From: a virus
IMG/VR virus record: IMGVR_UViG_3300042317_001089
Coordinates: 1-45,676 of that record
Direction: 5' to 3' (one strand)
DNA length: 45,676 nt
Shown here: piece by piece, positions 8,113-15,762 of the stretch
Layout: every line of letters starts with the position of its first letter
Position numbering within the stretch: position 1 is the stretch's first letter
Notes under the pieces: model-generated
What the model was told of the DNA's origin: nothing
The model's database searches: none
The model's input: the letters and a program-made list of their open reading frames with translations, nothing else
Made by a program: the position numbers and the translations under genes

Positions 8113-8375
8113 AGGCTGTAATCACTGCCGGTGAAACAGTGATCGAACTGTCGGAGTCCGTCGCCGAGACGGGGCCGCGTTTCGTCGTCTCCGGTCGCAT
8201 CTCGCCGCAACTGAAAGCCGCTGTTGAGTCGATGGTAGAGGCGGCCGATGCGTCTTACGACTCGCCCGCCTACGGCACTCGAATCGGCTGGGCAGCGTCT
8301 AGCGTTGTGGATTTCTTGGGAGGCACGTTTGTGATTGAAGACGAGCCGCCAGAGGAAGACGGGGTCGTGTACTGA
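8109..8375 (+). CDS. Small protein of unknown function beside the zincin gene
   Basis: An 88-residue protein. I place the start at GTG 8109, which overlaps the zincin stop as GTGA and has a purine-rich AAAAAGG at 8095-8101; an in-frame ATG further upstream would only extend into the zincin gene. The N-terminal half looks like beta strands (KAVITAGETVIELSESV, RFVVSGRISPQLK) and the tail is acidic (EDEPPEEDG). No family recognised. Because it is coupled to the zincin gene it may be a partner, inhibitor or scaffold-like protein; none of these is shown by the sequence. It overlaps the in-frame upstream ATG of the prohead protease. Confidence 0.6.
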   Translation: MKAVITAGETVIELSESVAETGPRFVVSGRISPQLKAAVESMVEAADASYDSPAYGTRIGWAASSVVDFLGGTFVIEDEPPEEDGVVY

Positions 8376-8401
8376 TGGCAAGCGACAACAGGAGCGAGAG
8401 A

Positions 8402-9061
8402 ATGAACATCGAACGCCGATCCCTAATCCTTGACGAGATCGAATCCGACACGCCGCTGCTCGCTGTCGAGACGCGGAGTGATGAAGGCGGCGACGAGTCC
8501 CGCGAGTGGATCGTCGGCTACGCCGCCAAGTTCGGCGTCTTGTCCCTCGACCTAGGCGACTTCGTGGAACGCCTGGACCCCGGTGCGTTCGGCCTTGTCT
8601 CCGAGCGTCGCGGCCGCAAGAAGCCGCTCCAGACCCGGGCCTTGTGGAACCACGACCCGAATTTCCCCCTCGCCCGCTACCCCGAGACGCTGCGGCTGAC
8701 CGTGGACGACGTGGGCTTGCGGTACGAGTTCCCGGTGCCCGACACGACCTACGGCCGCGACATCGCCGCGAACATTCGGGCGGGGATCGTGAAGGGATCG
8801 TCGTTCGCGTTCCAAGTCTCGTCAGGTGGTGATGAGTGGAGCATGGAAGAGGGCCGCAGCGTGCGGACGATCAAGCGGGTCGATTCGCTGATTGACGTTT
8901 CCCCGACCACGTTCCCGGCCTACCCCGATAGCGACGTGGCCGTTGCCAAGCGTTCCTATGATCAGTTCCTCAAGCGGCAGGCTCACGTGATTGCGAAGCA
9001 CACTGCCGCCATCGGAAAGATCGGCCAGATCAAAGACTTCTTGAGGACGCATGGCCGCTAA
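8402..9061 (+). CDS. Prohead (capsid maturation) protease, HK97 S78 type
   Basis: A 219-residue HK97 gp4-like serine protease. It shows GYAAKFGVLS, the ERLDPGAF strand, NHD with catalytic-type H84, the GSSFAF box with serine at 133/134, and the DVSPTTFPAYPDSDVAV strand that ends the family core. It cleaves the capsid delta domain and itself inside the prohead. The start at 8402 is preferred because AGGAG at 8390-8394 lies seven bases upstream; an in-frame ATG at 8375 (TGATG with the previous stop) would add nine residues but has no good ribosome site. Confidence 0.93.
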   Translation: MNIERRSLILDEIESDTPLLAVETRSDEGGDESREWIVGYAAKFGVLSLDLGDFVERLDPGAFGLVSERRGRKKPLQTRALWNHDPNFPLARYPETLRLTVDDVGLRYEFPVPDTTYGRDIAANIRAGIVKGSSFAFQVSSGGDEWSMEEGRSVRTIKRVDSLIDVSPTTFPAYPDSDVAVAKRSYDQFLKRQAHVIAKHTAAIGKIGQIKDFLRTHGR

Positions 9062-9224
9062 GAGCGGGGATTCCTGCCCCAAGTGCACCGCGGGCCGGTT
9101 GCTGGTCGCATCCAGCCAGCGGCAGGGGGAGTACCAAATTCGGTACTTGCGCTGCCGCGATTGCGGCTGCACCGACAAGCACGTGCTGCCCGCGGTCGAG
9201 GTTCGCCGCGCGAAGGCGGGCTAG
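9051..9224 (+). CDS. Small zinc-ribbon protein
   Basis: A 57-residue protein beginning MAAKSGDSCPKC and containing a second Cys cluster CRDCGC, so two CxxC knuckles about 22 residues apart, as in zinc ribbons. It overlaps the end of the protease gene by 11 bases and has GAGGA at 9043-9047. Short ribbons like this are common in GC-rich phages between protease and capsid genes. Its role is unknown; DNA or protein binding is plausible. Confidence 0.65.
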   Translation: MAAKSGDSCPKCTAGRLLVASSQRQGEYQIRYLRCRDCGCTDKHVLPAVEVRRAKAG

Positions 9225-9285
9225 GGTTCGTTTACTGCCCGCCCATCTTTTTCTGCAAGGGTTGGGGCGTGTCTCCATAGCGTGA

Positions 9286-9317
9286 GGGTATCGGCGGCAT
9301 CGGTCGCCGCAATACCC
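9286..9317 (+). promoter_or_regulatory. Hairpin in the leader of the capsid gene
   Basis: GGGTAT-CGGCG (9286-9296) can pair with CGCCG-(CA)-ATACCC (9305-9317) around an eight-base loop, 20 bases before the capsid GTG and just upstream of its AGGAG site (9324-9328). There is no T-run, so it is not a normal terminator. It may stabilise the capsid mRNA 5' end or be a processing site. The 112-base gap 9225-9336 holds no other gene; no clear promoter was seen. Confidence 0.4.
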
Positions 9318-9336
9318 GAACACAGGAGACGCTCAC

Positions 9337-10692
9337 GTGGCTGTCGAAAAGCTCAAGGCTCTGCTCGATGAACTGGCTGCCGTTGTCGCCGAGATGGAGG
9401 CGATGACCGAGGACGCCCCCGAGGGCGAAGACGCGGCCCCGATGACCGAGGAGCAGGAGGCGTCGCTCCGCTCGCTCGAAGTGAAGGCCGACAAGCTCCG
9501 CGAGCGGATCGAGTTCGTGCAGCGCGTCCAGGCCAAGGAAGCCGAACTGCGGTCCGTGCTGGAGCGTTCCGCACCCGTCAAGGCGATTGAGACCCCCACC
9601 GAGGAGACCCCCGTGGAAAAGCGTACCGTCCATGCCGTGCCGAAGAGCCACGGCGTCCTTCGCGCGTTCAAGGATTCCGAGACCGCGTACCGCGCCGGTA
9701 TGCACCTCCGCGGCTATGTCTTCGGCGATGCCGAGGCCCGTCGGTGGTGTGCCGACCACGGTGTCGAGCAGCGTGCCCAGGCCGGTGGCATCAACAGTCT
9801 CGGCGGCGTGCTGACCAGCCCCGAGATGTCAAGCGAGATCATCCGGCTCGTGGAGGAGTTCGGCTCCTTCCCTGCGAACGCTCGCCGTGTGTCGATGAAC
9901 TCCGACACGCTCGTCGTGGCCCGCCGGACCGGCGGCCTTGCGGCGAGGCCCGTCGGTGAGAACGTCGAAGTGACCGCTTCGGACGTGACGTTCGACAACA
10001 TCGAACTGAACGCGAAGATTTGGGGCGTGGCCAACCGCGTGCCCAACTCGCTGCTTGAAGACTCGATCATCGACCTCGCCGACGCGATGGCGGTGGAGAT
10101 CGCCCAGGCTTACGCCGAAGCGTTCGACAACGCGGGCTGGGCGGGCGACGGCACCTCGGCCCACCACGGTGTCGAGGGCGTGTCCACGAAGATCCTGAAG
10201 TCGGCTCACTCGAAGTCGGTCGTCACCGCCCCGAGCGGCGACAACGTCTTCGCGGAGCTGGAGCTGAAGTCGTTCACGGACCTCGTGAGCCGCCTCCCGC
10301 TCTACGCCCGTCGGCAGGCCAAGTTTTACGTGAGCCCGGCCGGTTACGGTGCGTCGATGCTGCGGCTCATGGTGGCCTCGGCTGGCAACAACGTGGCCGA
10401 CATCGCGGGCGGTGCTGGCCTCCAGTTCCTCGGCTTCCCGGTTGTGCTCGTTCACTCGCTCACCAGCGATCTGACCGGCACGGGCGGCAAGGTGGCTTGC
10501 CTGTTCGGCGACCTCTCGCAGGCCGCGACGTTCGGCGAGCGGCGGGCCGTCTCGATCCGTACCGCCAGCGAGCGGTACATCGAGTTCGACCAGACGTTGA
10601 CCTTTGCGACCACCCGCAACGCGATGGTGGTGCACGACCTCGGCTCGACCACGGTGGCCGGTCCGATCGTCGCCCTCAAGTTCGCCGCCTAA
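9337..10692 (+). CDS. Major capsid protein, HK97 fold
   Basis: A 451-residue HK97-type major capsid protein starting at GTG with AGGAG at 9324-9328. Residues 1 to about 95 form the acidic, coiled-coil delta domain that scaffolds assembly and is removed by the prohead protease; the cut is probably near the KRTVHAVP segment around residues 95-103. The mature part has family features: LGGVLTSPEMSSEIIRLVEE, RTGGLAARPVGENVEVTASD, and KIWGVANRVPNSLLEDSIID for the long spine helix, then AEAFDNAGWAGDGT. It forms the icosahedral shell. Confidence 0.95.
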   Translation: MAVEKLKALLDELAAVVAEMEAMTEDAPEGEDAAPMTEEQEASLRSLEVKADKLRERIEFVQRVQAKEAELRSVLERSAPVKAIETPTEETPVEKRTVHAVPKSHGVLRAFKDSETAYRAGMHLRGYVFGDAEARRWCADHGVEQRAQAGGINSLGGVLTSPEMSSEIIRLVEEFGSFPANARRVSMNSDTLVVARRTGGLAARPVGENVEVTASDVTFDNIELNAKIWGVANRVPNSLLEDSIIDLADAMAVEIAQAYAEAFDNAGWAGDGTSAHHGVEGVSTKILKSAHSKSVVTAPSGDNVFAELELKSFTDLVSRLPLYARRQAKFYVSPAGYGASMLRLMVASAGNNVADIAGGAGLQFLGFPVVLVHSLTSDLTGTGGKVACLFGDLSQAATFGERRAVSIRTASERYIEFDQTLTFATTRNAMVVHDLGSTTVAGPIVALKFAA

Positions 10693-10722
10693 TTTCGACC
10701 CCCTCAAGGAGACCCTGACCCT

Positions 10723-11172
10723 ATGAACCACGTTGCTGCCACCCGGAGCGTTGAGAAGGTCGAGACGAACGTCGCCTCGTCCGCTACTCACTCGCTCGAA
10801 ATCGACACGCTCGGATTTGCCTACGCGTCGATTGACGTTGCGTTTTCCCCCTTCGCCGGTGCAAGCGGCCCCACGGCTGCCGCCACGGTGCTTCGTCTCG
10901 CTCAGTCCGACGTGTCGGGCTCGGGGCAGACGAACATCAGCGGCATGGTCGGCGGGACCGACTACGCCGTGGCCGCCGGTACGACCGCGACGGGCGGCGT
11001 GGGTTACTCCCACCGCTTCGACGTGGATCTCCGCGGCAAGAAGCGTTACCTGACGGTCTACGCGACCCCCGCCAGCGCGTGCGGCGTCGTGACCGTCGCT
11101 CGCCTGTCGAAGGGCGAGGCGGGTCCGGTTGACGCGACCAGCAAGGGCGTCAACACGCAGGCCGTCGGCTGA
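10723..11172 (+). CDS. Probable capsid decoration/head structural protein
   Basis: A 149-residue protein rich in Ala, Thr, Ser and Gly with alternating beta pattern (HSLEIDTLGFAYASIDVAF, TVLRLAQSDVSGSG, KKRYLTVYATPASACGVVTVARLS). It follows the capsid gene by 30 bases, has AAGGAG at 10705-10710, and is followed by a strong terminator. Location and composition suit a head decoration or cement protein, but no motif proves it. Confidence 0.65.
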   Translation: MNHVAATRSVEKVETNVASSATHSLEIDTLGFAYASIDVAFSPFAGASGPTAAATVLRLAQSDVSGSGQTNISGMVGGTDYAVAAGTTATGGVGYSHRFDVDLRGKKRYLTVYATPASACGVVTVARLSKGEAGPVDATSKGVNTQAVG

Positions 11173-11197
11173 TCGCTTGACAGCGTGACCAAAGTGA

Positions 11198-11239
11198 ACG
11201 GCGGGGTAGGCAATCGCCTGCCCCGCCGTTTCTCTTTTT
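11198..11239 (+). terminator. Rho-independent terminator after the capsid operon
   Basis: A 14-bp stem (left arm 11198-11211, right arm 11216-11229, one G-T wobble) closes a four-base AATC loop and is followed by TTTCTCTTTTT. This is the clearest intrinsic terminator in the window. It would let capsid and decoration proteins be made in excess over the downstream connector and tail genes. Confidence 0.88.
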
Positions 11240-11249
11240 GGAGCGATCC

Positions 11250-11987
11250 ATGCTTGTGCAAGTCGGCGGTTCGTCGGTCGAGGTGCGGTGCGAGGCGATC
11301 CTGTCGGGGCCGCGTTTCGGGCCGCTCATCAACGTGTTCGGGTTCATCGAGTCGATGATGCCGCTGCACATCCGGCCGACGCTCGGCCAGGGGGCGTTTT
11401 GGAGTCAGGTGCTCACGCGAATGCTGGAGCAGTTCCAAGACACGACCGAGTACATCATCACGCTAGATATGGACAGCTTCGTAAGTCGCGAGTCGATTGA
11501 GCACCTATTCGCGATGGCGATGACCTTCCAGTGCGACGCCCTCGCCCCGCTGCAGACGAAAAGAGAGGACGGCAGGCCGATGCTCACGCTCCTCGACACG
11601 CTGGACAACCCGCCGGAGGGCGGCACGACGAGCCTGCCGATTGAGTGGTTCGGTGCCCCGGTCCAGCAAGTCGATACGGCGCATTTCGGCTGCACGATCA
11701 TCAGCACCGCCGCTTTGAAGCGGATGAAGAAGCCGTGGTTTCAGGAGACGCCCGATCCGAATGGCTCGTGGCATGACGGCCGTACTGATGCTGATATTGG
11801 CTTTTGGCGGCAGTGGAAGGCATCTGGCAACCGGCTCTACGTGACGCCCCGCGTGTGCATCGGGCACGGCGAATACGTAGTCACGTGGCCCGGCAAGAAT
11901 TTCGCCTCGCCCGTCTTCCAGTACACGACCGAGTGGCAGGAGACGAAAAAGCCGCCGAAAACTGCATGGAGCCTGCCGCAGGAATGA
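11250..11987 (+). CDS. Glycosyltransferase-like protein (GT-A fold)
   Basis: A 245-residue protein. The start is ATG 11250 with GGAG at 11240-11243. The N-terminal half ends in a strand with a DxD motif (YIITLDMDSF, D73-M-D75), the nucleotide-sugar/metal site of GT-A glycosyltransferases, then SIEHLFAMAM. A second region reads HFGCTIISTAALKRMKKPWF and DADIGFWRQWKASG, typical of GT2-like enzymes. It lies between the capsid terminator and the connector genes, so it may glycosylate a virion protein, DNA base or host surface sugar. The acceptor cannot be told from sequence. Confidence 0.75.
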   Translation: MLVQVGGSSVEVRCEAILSGPRFGPLINVFGFIESMMPLHIRPTLGQGAFWSQVLTRMLEQFQDTTEYIITLDMDSFVSRESIEHLFAMAMTFQCDALAPLQTKREDGRPMLTLLDTLDNPPEGGTTSLPIEWFGAPVQQVDTAHFGCTIISTAALKRMKKPWFQETPDPNGSWHDGRTDADIGFWRQWKASGNRLYVTPRVCIGHGEYVVTWPGKNFASPVFQYTTEWQETKKPPKTAWSLPQE

Positions 11988-12175
11988 AAATAAAACTGGT
12001 CAAGGTAGTCAGGTCGTACCGCAAGGGCGACGTGATCGAGATTGAGGATTCAGCCGGGCGGCTCTTGATCGCCGACGGCTACGCGGTCGAGGAGCGGCAG
12101 CGGAATCTGATCGAGACGGCGACCGTTGAGGAGCGATCCGAGACGGCCGACCTGAACCCCCGGAGAAAGCCGTGA
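11984..12175 (+). CDS. Small head-tail region protein
   Basis: A 63-residue protein starting at an ATG overlapping the previous stop (ATGA). The first half is a small beta protein (MKIKLVKVVRSYRKGDVIEI, then LLIADGYAVEE) with a charged tail. Similar small proteins sit between capsid and connector genes in many siphoviruses. No function known. Its TGA overlaps the GTG of the connector gene. Confidence 0.6.
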   Translation: MKIKLVKVVRSYRKGDVIEIEDSAGRLLIADGYAVEERQRNLIETATVEERSETADLNPRRKP

Positions 12176-12741
12176 GATACCGCAGCCTCAAACGCACGAC
12201 CGCCCCGGTTGTCGAGCCCGTGTCGCTGGCCGACGCCAAGGCACACTGCCGCGTGGACTCGCAAGCCGACGATTCCTTGATCGTGGGCTACATCCAGACG
12301 GCTCGCGAGCTTGTCGAGGACTACCTCGACCGCAGCCTTGTGACCCAGCAATACGTCATGCGGCTGGACTCATTCCCGCCGGAGATCGAACTGCCCCGCC
12401 CGCCAATGAGTGCGACGACGACCGCCGTCGCCGTCACCTACACCGCCTCGACCGGCGAGACCGTCACGCTACCGCCCACCGAGTACCGGGTGGATCGCGA
12501 CGCCACCCCGGGGCGGATCCGCACGCTCTACAACGGCTCCTGGCCCTCGCACCTCTTGGACACCAACTCTGTCACGGTCACGTGGTGGGCGGGCTACGGC
12601 TCGTCGGCTGACGTTCCGCAGCGGGTGAAGTCGGCCATGCTGATGACGATCCTGGCCCTCTACGACGGCCGTGGGGATGCCCAGTTGCCACCCGGGGCGA
12701 AGGCTCTACTCGATACCGTGTCGTGGGGGTCTTACACGTGA
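12172..12741 (+). CDS. Head-tail connector protein, HK97 gp6-like
   Basis: A 189-residue protein with the gp6-like adaptor layout: VSLADAKAHCRVDSQADDSLIVGYIQTARELVEDYLDR is the typical N-terminal helix pair, followed by a beta part (STGETVTLPPTEYRVD) and a C-terminal helix (RVKSAMLMTILALYDGRGD). It should form the ring under the portal. Start is GTG, overlapping the previous stop as GTGA, with CGGAGA upstream. Confidence 0.87.
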   Translation: MRYRSLKRTTAPVVEPVSLADAKAHCRVDSQADDSLIVGYIQTARELVEDYLDRSLVTQQYVMRLDSFPPEIELPRPPMSATTTAVAVTYTASTGETVTLPPTEYRVDRDATPGRIRTLYNGSWPSHLLDTNSVTVTWWAGYGSSADVPQRVKSAMLMTILALYDGRGDAQLPPGAKALLDTVSWGSYT

Positions 12742-13055
12742 TCAACGCCGGGCAGATGCGCGAGCGGGTGACGGCCCAGGTCGCCACGCAGACGACCAAC
12801 ACGCTCGGCGAGCCCATCCCCACGTGGAGCGAGTTCGCGACCGTGTGGGCCAGCGTCGAAGGCGTGACGGCTCGCGAGTTGCTCCTAGCGGGCCAGCAGC
12901 AGACTGAGATTTCGCACCGCGTGCGGATGCGGTATCTGCCCGGGCTCACCGGCCAGATGCGGCTTCTGTGGCGGGGCCGCACGCTTGAGATCATGTCGAT
13001 TCTGGAGCACGACAACCGCAGCGTTCACGAGTTGATCTGCCAGGAGACGAGCTGA
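12738..13055 (+). CDS. Head closure (head-tail joining) protein
   Basis: A 105-residue protein starting at GTG 12738, which overlaps the connector stop. It matches the small phage head-tail joining family (SPP1 gp16-like): an RERVTAQVAT strand, PTWSEFATVWASVEGVTARE, then HRVRMRYLPGLTGQMRLLWRGRTLEIMSI. It would close the connector after packaging and bind the tail. Its stop overlaps the next start (TGATG). Confidence 0.85.
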   Translation: MINAGQMRERVTAQVATQTTNTLGEPIPTWSEFATVWASVEGVTARELLLAGQQQTEISHRVRMRYLPGLTGQMRLLWRGRTLEIMSILEHDNRSVHELICQETS

Positions 13056-13909
13056 TGGCCGTTGCCGGTGCCAAGATCAGCGTCGAGTTCCCCGAACTAG
13101 AGAAACTCCGCGCGGGGATCCGCAATCTGGGCGACAAGGCCGCCGCGGCCCAACTCCTCGGCGATGCCCTCTATAAGGCCGTATACCCGGCGTTTCTCAG
13201 GCTGGGCGAGGTGACGCCCATTGGCCCGACTCGCAACATGCGCCGGGCGGTCGATCTGAAAGTGAAGACCTACGCTCGCACTGGAAACGCGGTCGCGCTC
13301 TTCGGGTATCGCCGGGCTGGTGCCGATGACAGCCAGAGCGCGCAGGGCGGCACGATCCAAGCCGGTCCTGACCGGGCGTTTCATCAGTGGTGGCTTGAGT
13401 TCGGGACCAAGCCCCGGGTCATCGACAAGCCGACACCTCCGAAGCGGTATTTCCGCAGTTCCTACGTGAAGGGCGGATTCCTGCGAAAGGCCCACACGCG
13501 GATCCGCAACGGGAAGCCGGTGACAGTGCGTGCCCACCCCGTGACTGCTCACGCGGTGAGTGCCCACAACGTCACGGAACTGCGGCCCTCCTACTTCGCG
13601 AGCAGTTTCAACGAACTGGGGCCGTTTGAAATTCAGAAGGTGCGGGGCGACCGTAAGAAGTTCACGACCAACCCGCCGACCCCGAAAGCGTTCTTCAAGC
13701 GGTCCTCGACGCCGATCATCCTGCCCGCCGTGCAGCCCGGTGGCCGGGCGGGGCTGCCGCCGGTCCAGACGGCATGGAACCAGACAAAGGGGTTGGTGGC
13801 CGAGCGGCTGCAGTCGGAACTGCGGATTTCACTGGAGGCGGCGGTCAAGACGCTCGTCTTCCGCGGGTCTGGCTCAATTACCGGCGCGCTGACGAACGCC
13901 GGGGGCTGA
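13055..13909 (+). CDS. Neck/tail-joining protein, HK97 gp10-like
   Basis: A 284-residue protein, the usual gene after head closure. The N-terminal ~110 residues look like HK97 gp10 (LEKLRAGIRNLGDKAAAAQLLGDAL, TRNMRRAVDLKV, FHQWWLEFGTKPRV), but the protein is about twice the usual ~140 residues. It has a central basic insert rich in Thr/Val/His (GKPVTVRAHPVTAHAVSAHNVTE) and an extra C-terminal segment. Function at the neck is inferred from order and partial similarity. Confidence 0.75.
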   Translation: MAVAGAKISVEFPELEKLRAGIRNLGDKAAAAQLLGDALYKAVYPAFLRLGEVTPIGPTRNMRRAVDLKVKTYARTGNAVALFGYRRAGADDSQSAQGGTIQAGPDRAFHQWWLEFGTKPRVIDKPTPPKRYFRSSYVKGGFLRKAHTRIRNGKPVTVRAHPVTAHAVSAHNVTELRPSYFASSFNELGPFEIQKVRGDRKKFTTNPPTPKAFFKRSSTPIILPAVQPGGRAGLPPVQTAWNQTKGLVAERLQSELRISLEAAVKTLVFRGSGSITGALTNAGG

Positions 13910-13948
13910 CGCTGCAAGCATCGCCTACCTAGGCGGCATGATGCGGGT

Positions 13949-14368
13949 ATGTCGTTCAAAAGCCCCGAGGTCGTGGTTCGCAACGCCCTGGTGGCGAACA
14001 CGGCCGTCGCGGCCGTCGTGGGCACCCGGGTGTTTCCGGTGCTCGCCCCCGCCAGCGCCGACATCCCGTTCCTCACCTACCGCCGCAGCGGCGTCCAGCG
14101 GCAGCACACGCTTTCCGGCCCGATGGGGATGCCGACAGTGATTCTCTCGCTCGATATGTACGCCGAGACCTACGAGGCAGTAAGGGAACTCGCCGACAAG
14201 TGCCGGGTGTGTCTGGATGGGTACGGCACCGCTCAGTCAGACTCAATCGTAGTGAACAACGTCTCGCTCGATAACGAGTCGGACGGGTTCGTGCAGCTAG
14301 CCGGTGGCGACACGCCGCCCGTGTATTCGGTGTCGCAAACGTACTCGATCATCTGGAAGGAGATTTAG
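13949..14368 (+). CDS. Tail completion/terminator protein, DUF3168-like
   Basis: A 139-residue protein with the DUF3168 pattern: LVANTAVAAVVGTRVFPVLAPASADIPFLTYRR, a central TVILSLDMYAETYEAVRELADKCR with the A/E-rich helix, and a final QTYSIIWKE strand. These proteins cap the tail tube and join it to the head. Thirty-nine bases separate it from the previous gene and the ribosome site is weak. Confidence 0.82.
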   Translation: MSFKSPEVVVRNALVANTAVAAVVGTRVFPVLAPASADIPFLTYRRSGVQRQHTLSGPMGMPTVILSLDMYAETYEAVRELADKCRVCLDGYGTAQSDSIVVNNVSLDNESDGFVQLAGGDTPPVYSVSQTYSIIWKEI

Positions 14369-14372
14369 AACA

Positions 14373-14762
14373 ATGTCAGCCACCCCGCATGATGGAGTCG
14401 GCACCTCGCTTCGGCTTGGAGCCGCCCTCTACACGGTCACCAACATCGTCATTTCGTACACCGACCCGACCGCCGACCAAGAGAAGATCGACGTTTCGCA
14501 CCTGGGGCTGACGACCGGCGCGAGCATCAAGACCATCGACCGGCCGCTGCAGGGCAGCACGAGCGACACCGGCCGCACGGTGCAGTTCGACTACCTCGGC
14601 ACGAACATCATCGCGGACGCCTCGACCGGCACGTGCACCATCATCACTGGTGGCAACAATCTGCTGAGCGGCGTGGCTTACACGGTCAACGCCTCAACGC
14701 TGACGCTGGCGACGAACGACGCGATCCGCGGTCAGGCCACCATCCGTATCGCCCGCGTGTAG
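14373..14762 (+). CDS. Tail tube (major tail) protein
   Basis: A 129-residue protein starting at ATG 14373 with AGGAG at 14358-14362. It is mostly beta, with DVSHLGLTTGASIKTIDRPL, a pattern typical of phage tail tube subunits. Being next to the tail completion gene and before the chaperone fits. A second, shorter beta protein follows, so which one is the main tube subunit is not certain. Confidence 0.72.
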   Translation: MSATPHDGVGTSLRLGAALYTVTNIVISYTDPTADQEKIDVSHLGLTTGASIKTIDRPLQGSTSDTGRTVQFDYLGTNIIADASTGTCTIITGGNNLLSGVAYTVNASTLTLATNDAIRGQATIRIARV

Positions 14763-14782
14763 TCGTCTGACGGAGGCCCGTC

Positions 14783-15103
14783 ATGGCGAACGTATGCACG
14801 GGAATCAGCGTCACGTGGAGCGGCCAGACTCTCGGTGAGGTCACCGAGATCGACACCCGCGTGGGCGGCAGCCTGCCGCTCGCGCGGGCGAGCACGTGGT
14901 CGCTTGACGCGGGCACTATATCTCTCAAGTGCCTGTCTACTGCCGCGATTGCAGTCTCCGAGTACGGGAAGAAAGCCACGCTGTCGATTCAGGGTGGCGG
15001 TCTGACCTACTCGACCAAAGCGATTTGCGAATCGCTGCAGATGGCTGGCAAGGTGAACGATGTCGCGCGTTACGCGGCCACCTTCCGCATCGCTATGGAG
15101 TAG
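14783..15103 (+). CDS. Second tail tube-like structural protein
   Basis: A 106-residue beta-rich protein (GISVTWSGQTLGEVTEIDTRVGG, LDAGTISLKCL, GKKATLSIQGGGLTYSTKAICESLQM) preceded by GGAGG at 14771-14775. It sits between the tube-like gene and the chaperone. It could be the tube subunit proper, a paralogue, or a minor tail protein. Confidence 0.65.
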   Translation: MANVCTGISVTWSGQTLGEVTEIDTRVGGSLPLARASTWSLDAGTISLKCLSTAAIAVSEYGKKATLSIQGGGLTYSTKAICESLQMAGKVNDVARYAATFRIAME

Positions 15104-15109
15104 AGACAA

Positions 15110-15454
15110 ATGAGCCTGACCGCTGACCAGATCCTCGCCGCCGACGACGCCTCCCTCCTTGAAGTGAAGGTCAAAGAGTGGGGCGGGTCCGTGTTTATCC
15201 GCGTAATGACGGTTGCCGAGCGTGACGCCTACGAGCGCATGTGGATCGGCAAGCGCGACACCGGCATCGAAAACTTCCGCACGGAGTACCTCCAGCGGGT
15301 GCTGTGCAACGAAAAGGGAGACCTCCTCTTCACGCGCGAGCAAGTCGAGAAGCTCGGGAAGAAGAGCGCCGCCGTGATGACGAGGCTCTTCGACCGTGCG
15401 ATGAAGCACAACGCGATGTCGGAGGGCGATGTGGAGGAGTTGGGAAAAGACTGA
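15110..15454 (+). CDS. Tail assembly chaperone (gpG-like)
   Basis: A 114-residue helical, charged protein in the lambda gpG position, between tube and tape measure. Near its end is a GGGAAAA slippery heptamer (15442-15448) read as G-GGA-AAA, so a fraction of ribosomes should shift -1 into the next open frame and make a longer gpGT-like product. In lambda both forms coat the tape measure and bring tube subunits to it. ATG 15110 follows the previous stop by six bases. Confidence 0.85.
   Translation: MSLTADQILAADDASLLEVKVKEWGGSVFIRVMTVAERDAYERMWIGKRDTGIENFRTEYLQRVLCNEKGDLLFTREQVEKLGKKSAAVMTRLFDRAMKHNAMSEGDVEELGKD
15442..15448 (+). promoter_or_regulatory. Programmed -1 frameshift slippery site
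   Basis: G-GGA-AAA in the frame of the chaperone gene, two codons before its TGA. It has the X-XXY-YYZ form, and lambda's G/GT site (GGGAAAG) differs only in the last base. After a -1 slip the next codons read AGA CTG AAC GTG, joining the downstream frame that stays open to 15762. The direction and the place match G/GT sites of other siphoviruses. Confidence 0.85.
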
Positions 15455-15456
15455 AC

Positions 15457-15762
15457 GTGTCCGAGACGCGGAGGTTCGCCTTCGCGCTCGCCGGGCACCT
15501 GAAGATGACGGTGGCGGAGTTGATGGCTCGGATGTCGAGTCGCGAGTTTACGGAATGGAAGGCTTACACGCGGTTCTTTGAGGCGATCCCCGATTCCTGG
15601 GCGGAGACGGGCCTTGTCGTGTCGGCGGTGCTCGCACCGCACTGTGCGAAAGGCAAGACTCCACCGGCTTCGGACTTCAACCCCATCGAAAAGCCGCCGC
15701 AGCATCCGGCCCAGGCTCGCGACGTGATTTTAGACCTCAAAAAAGCGCTCGGGGTTGAGTAG
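15457..15762 (+). CDS. Tail assembly chaperone frameshift extension (T of GT)
   Basis: This frame is -1 to the chaperone gene and open across its end. As a frameshift product the full protein would run from 15110 to 15762, about 216 residues, with the join after the GK at the slippery site. A GTG at 15457 also allows a separate 101-residue protein, but it has no good ribosome site. The sequence (FAFALAGHLKMTVAELMARMSSREFTEWKAYTRFF) is the well-known tail chaperone C-terminal pattern. Its TAG overlaps the tape measure GTG. Confidence 0.8.
   Translation: MSETRRFAFALAGHLKMTVAELMARMSSREFTEWKAYTRFFEAIPDSWAETGLVVSAVLAPHCAKGKTPPASDFNPIEKPPQHPAQARDVILDLKKALGVE

Noticed and set aside
11169-11182. TGATCGCTTGAC after the decoration gene, also found at 35589-35600
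   Set aside because: An 11-12 base match just after stop codons, but no -10 and a terminator follows at the first site; chance or a shared codon context is enough.
13910-13948. GCATCGCC...GGCATGATGC as hairpin or ribosome-binding control before the tail completion gene
   Set aside because: Pairing is short and interrupted and no T-run follows; not convincing.
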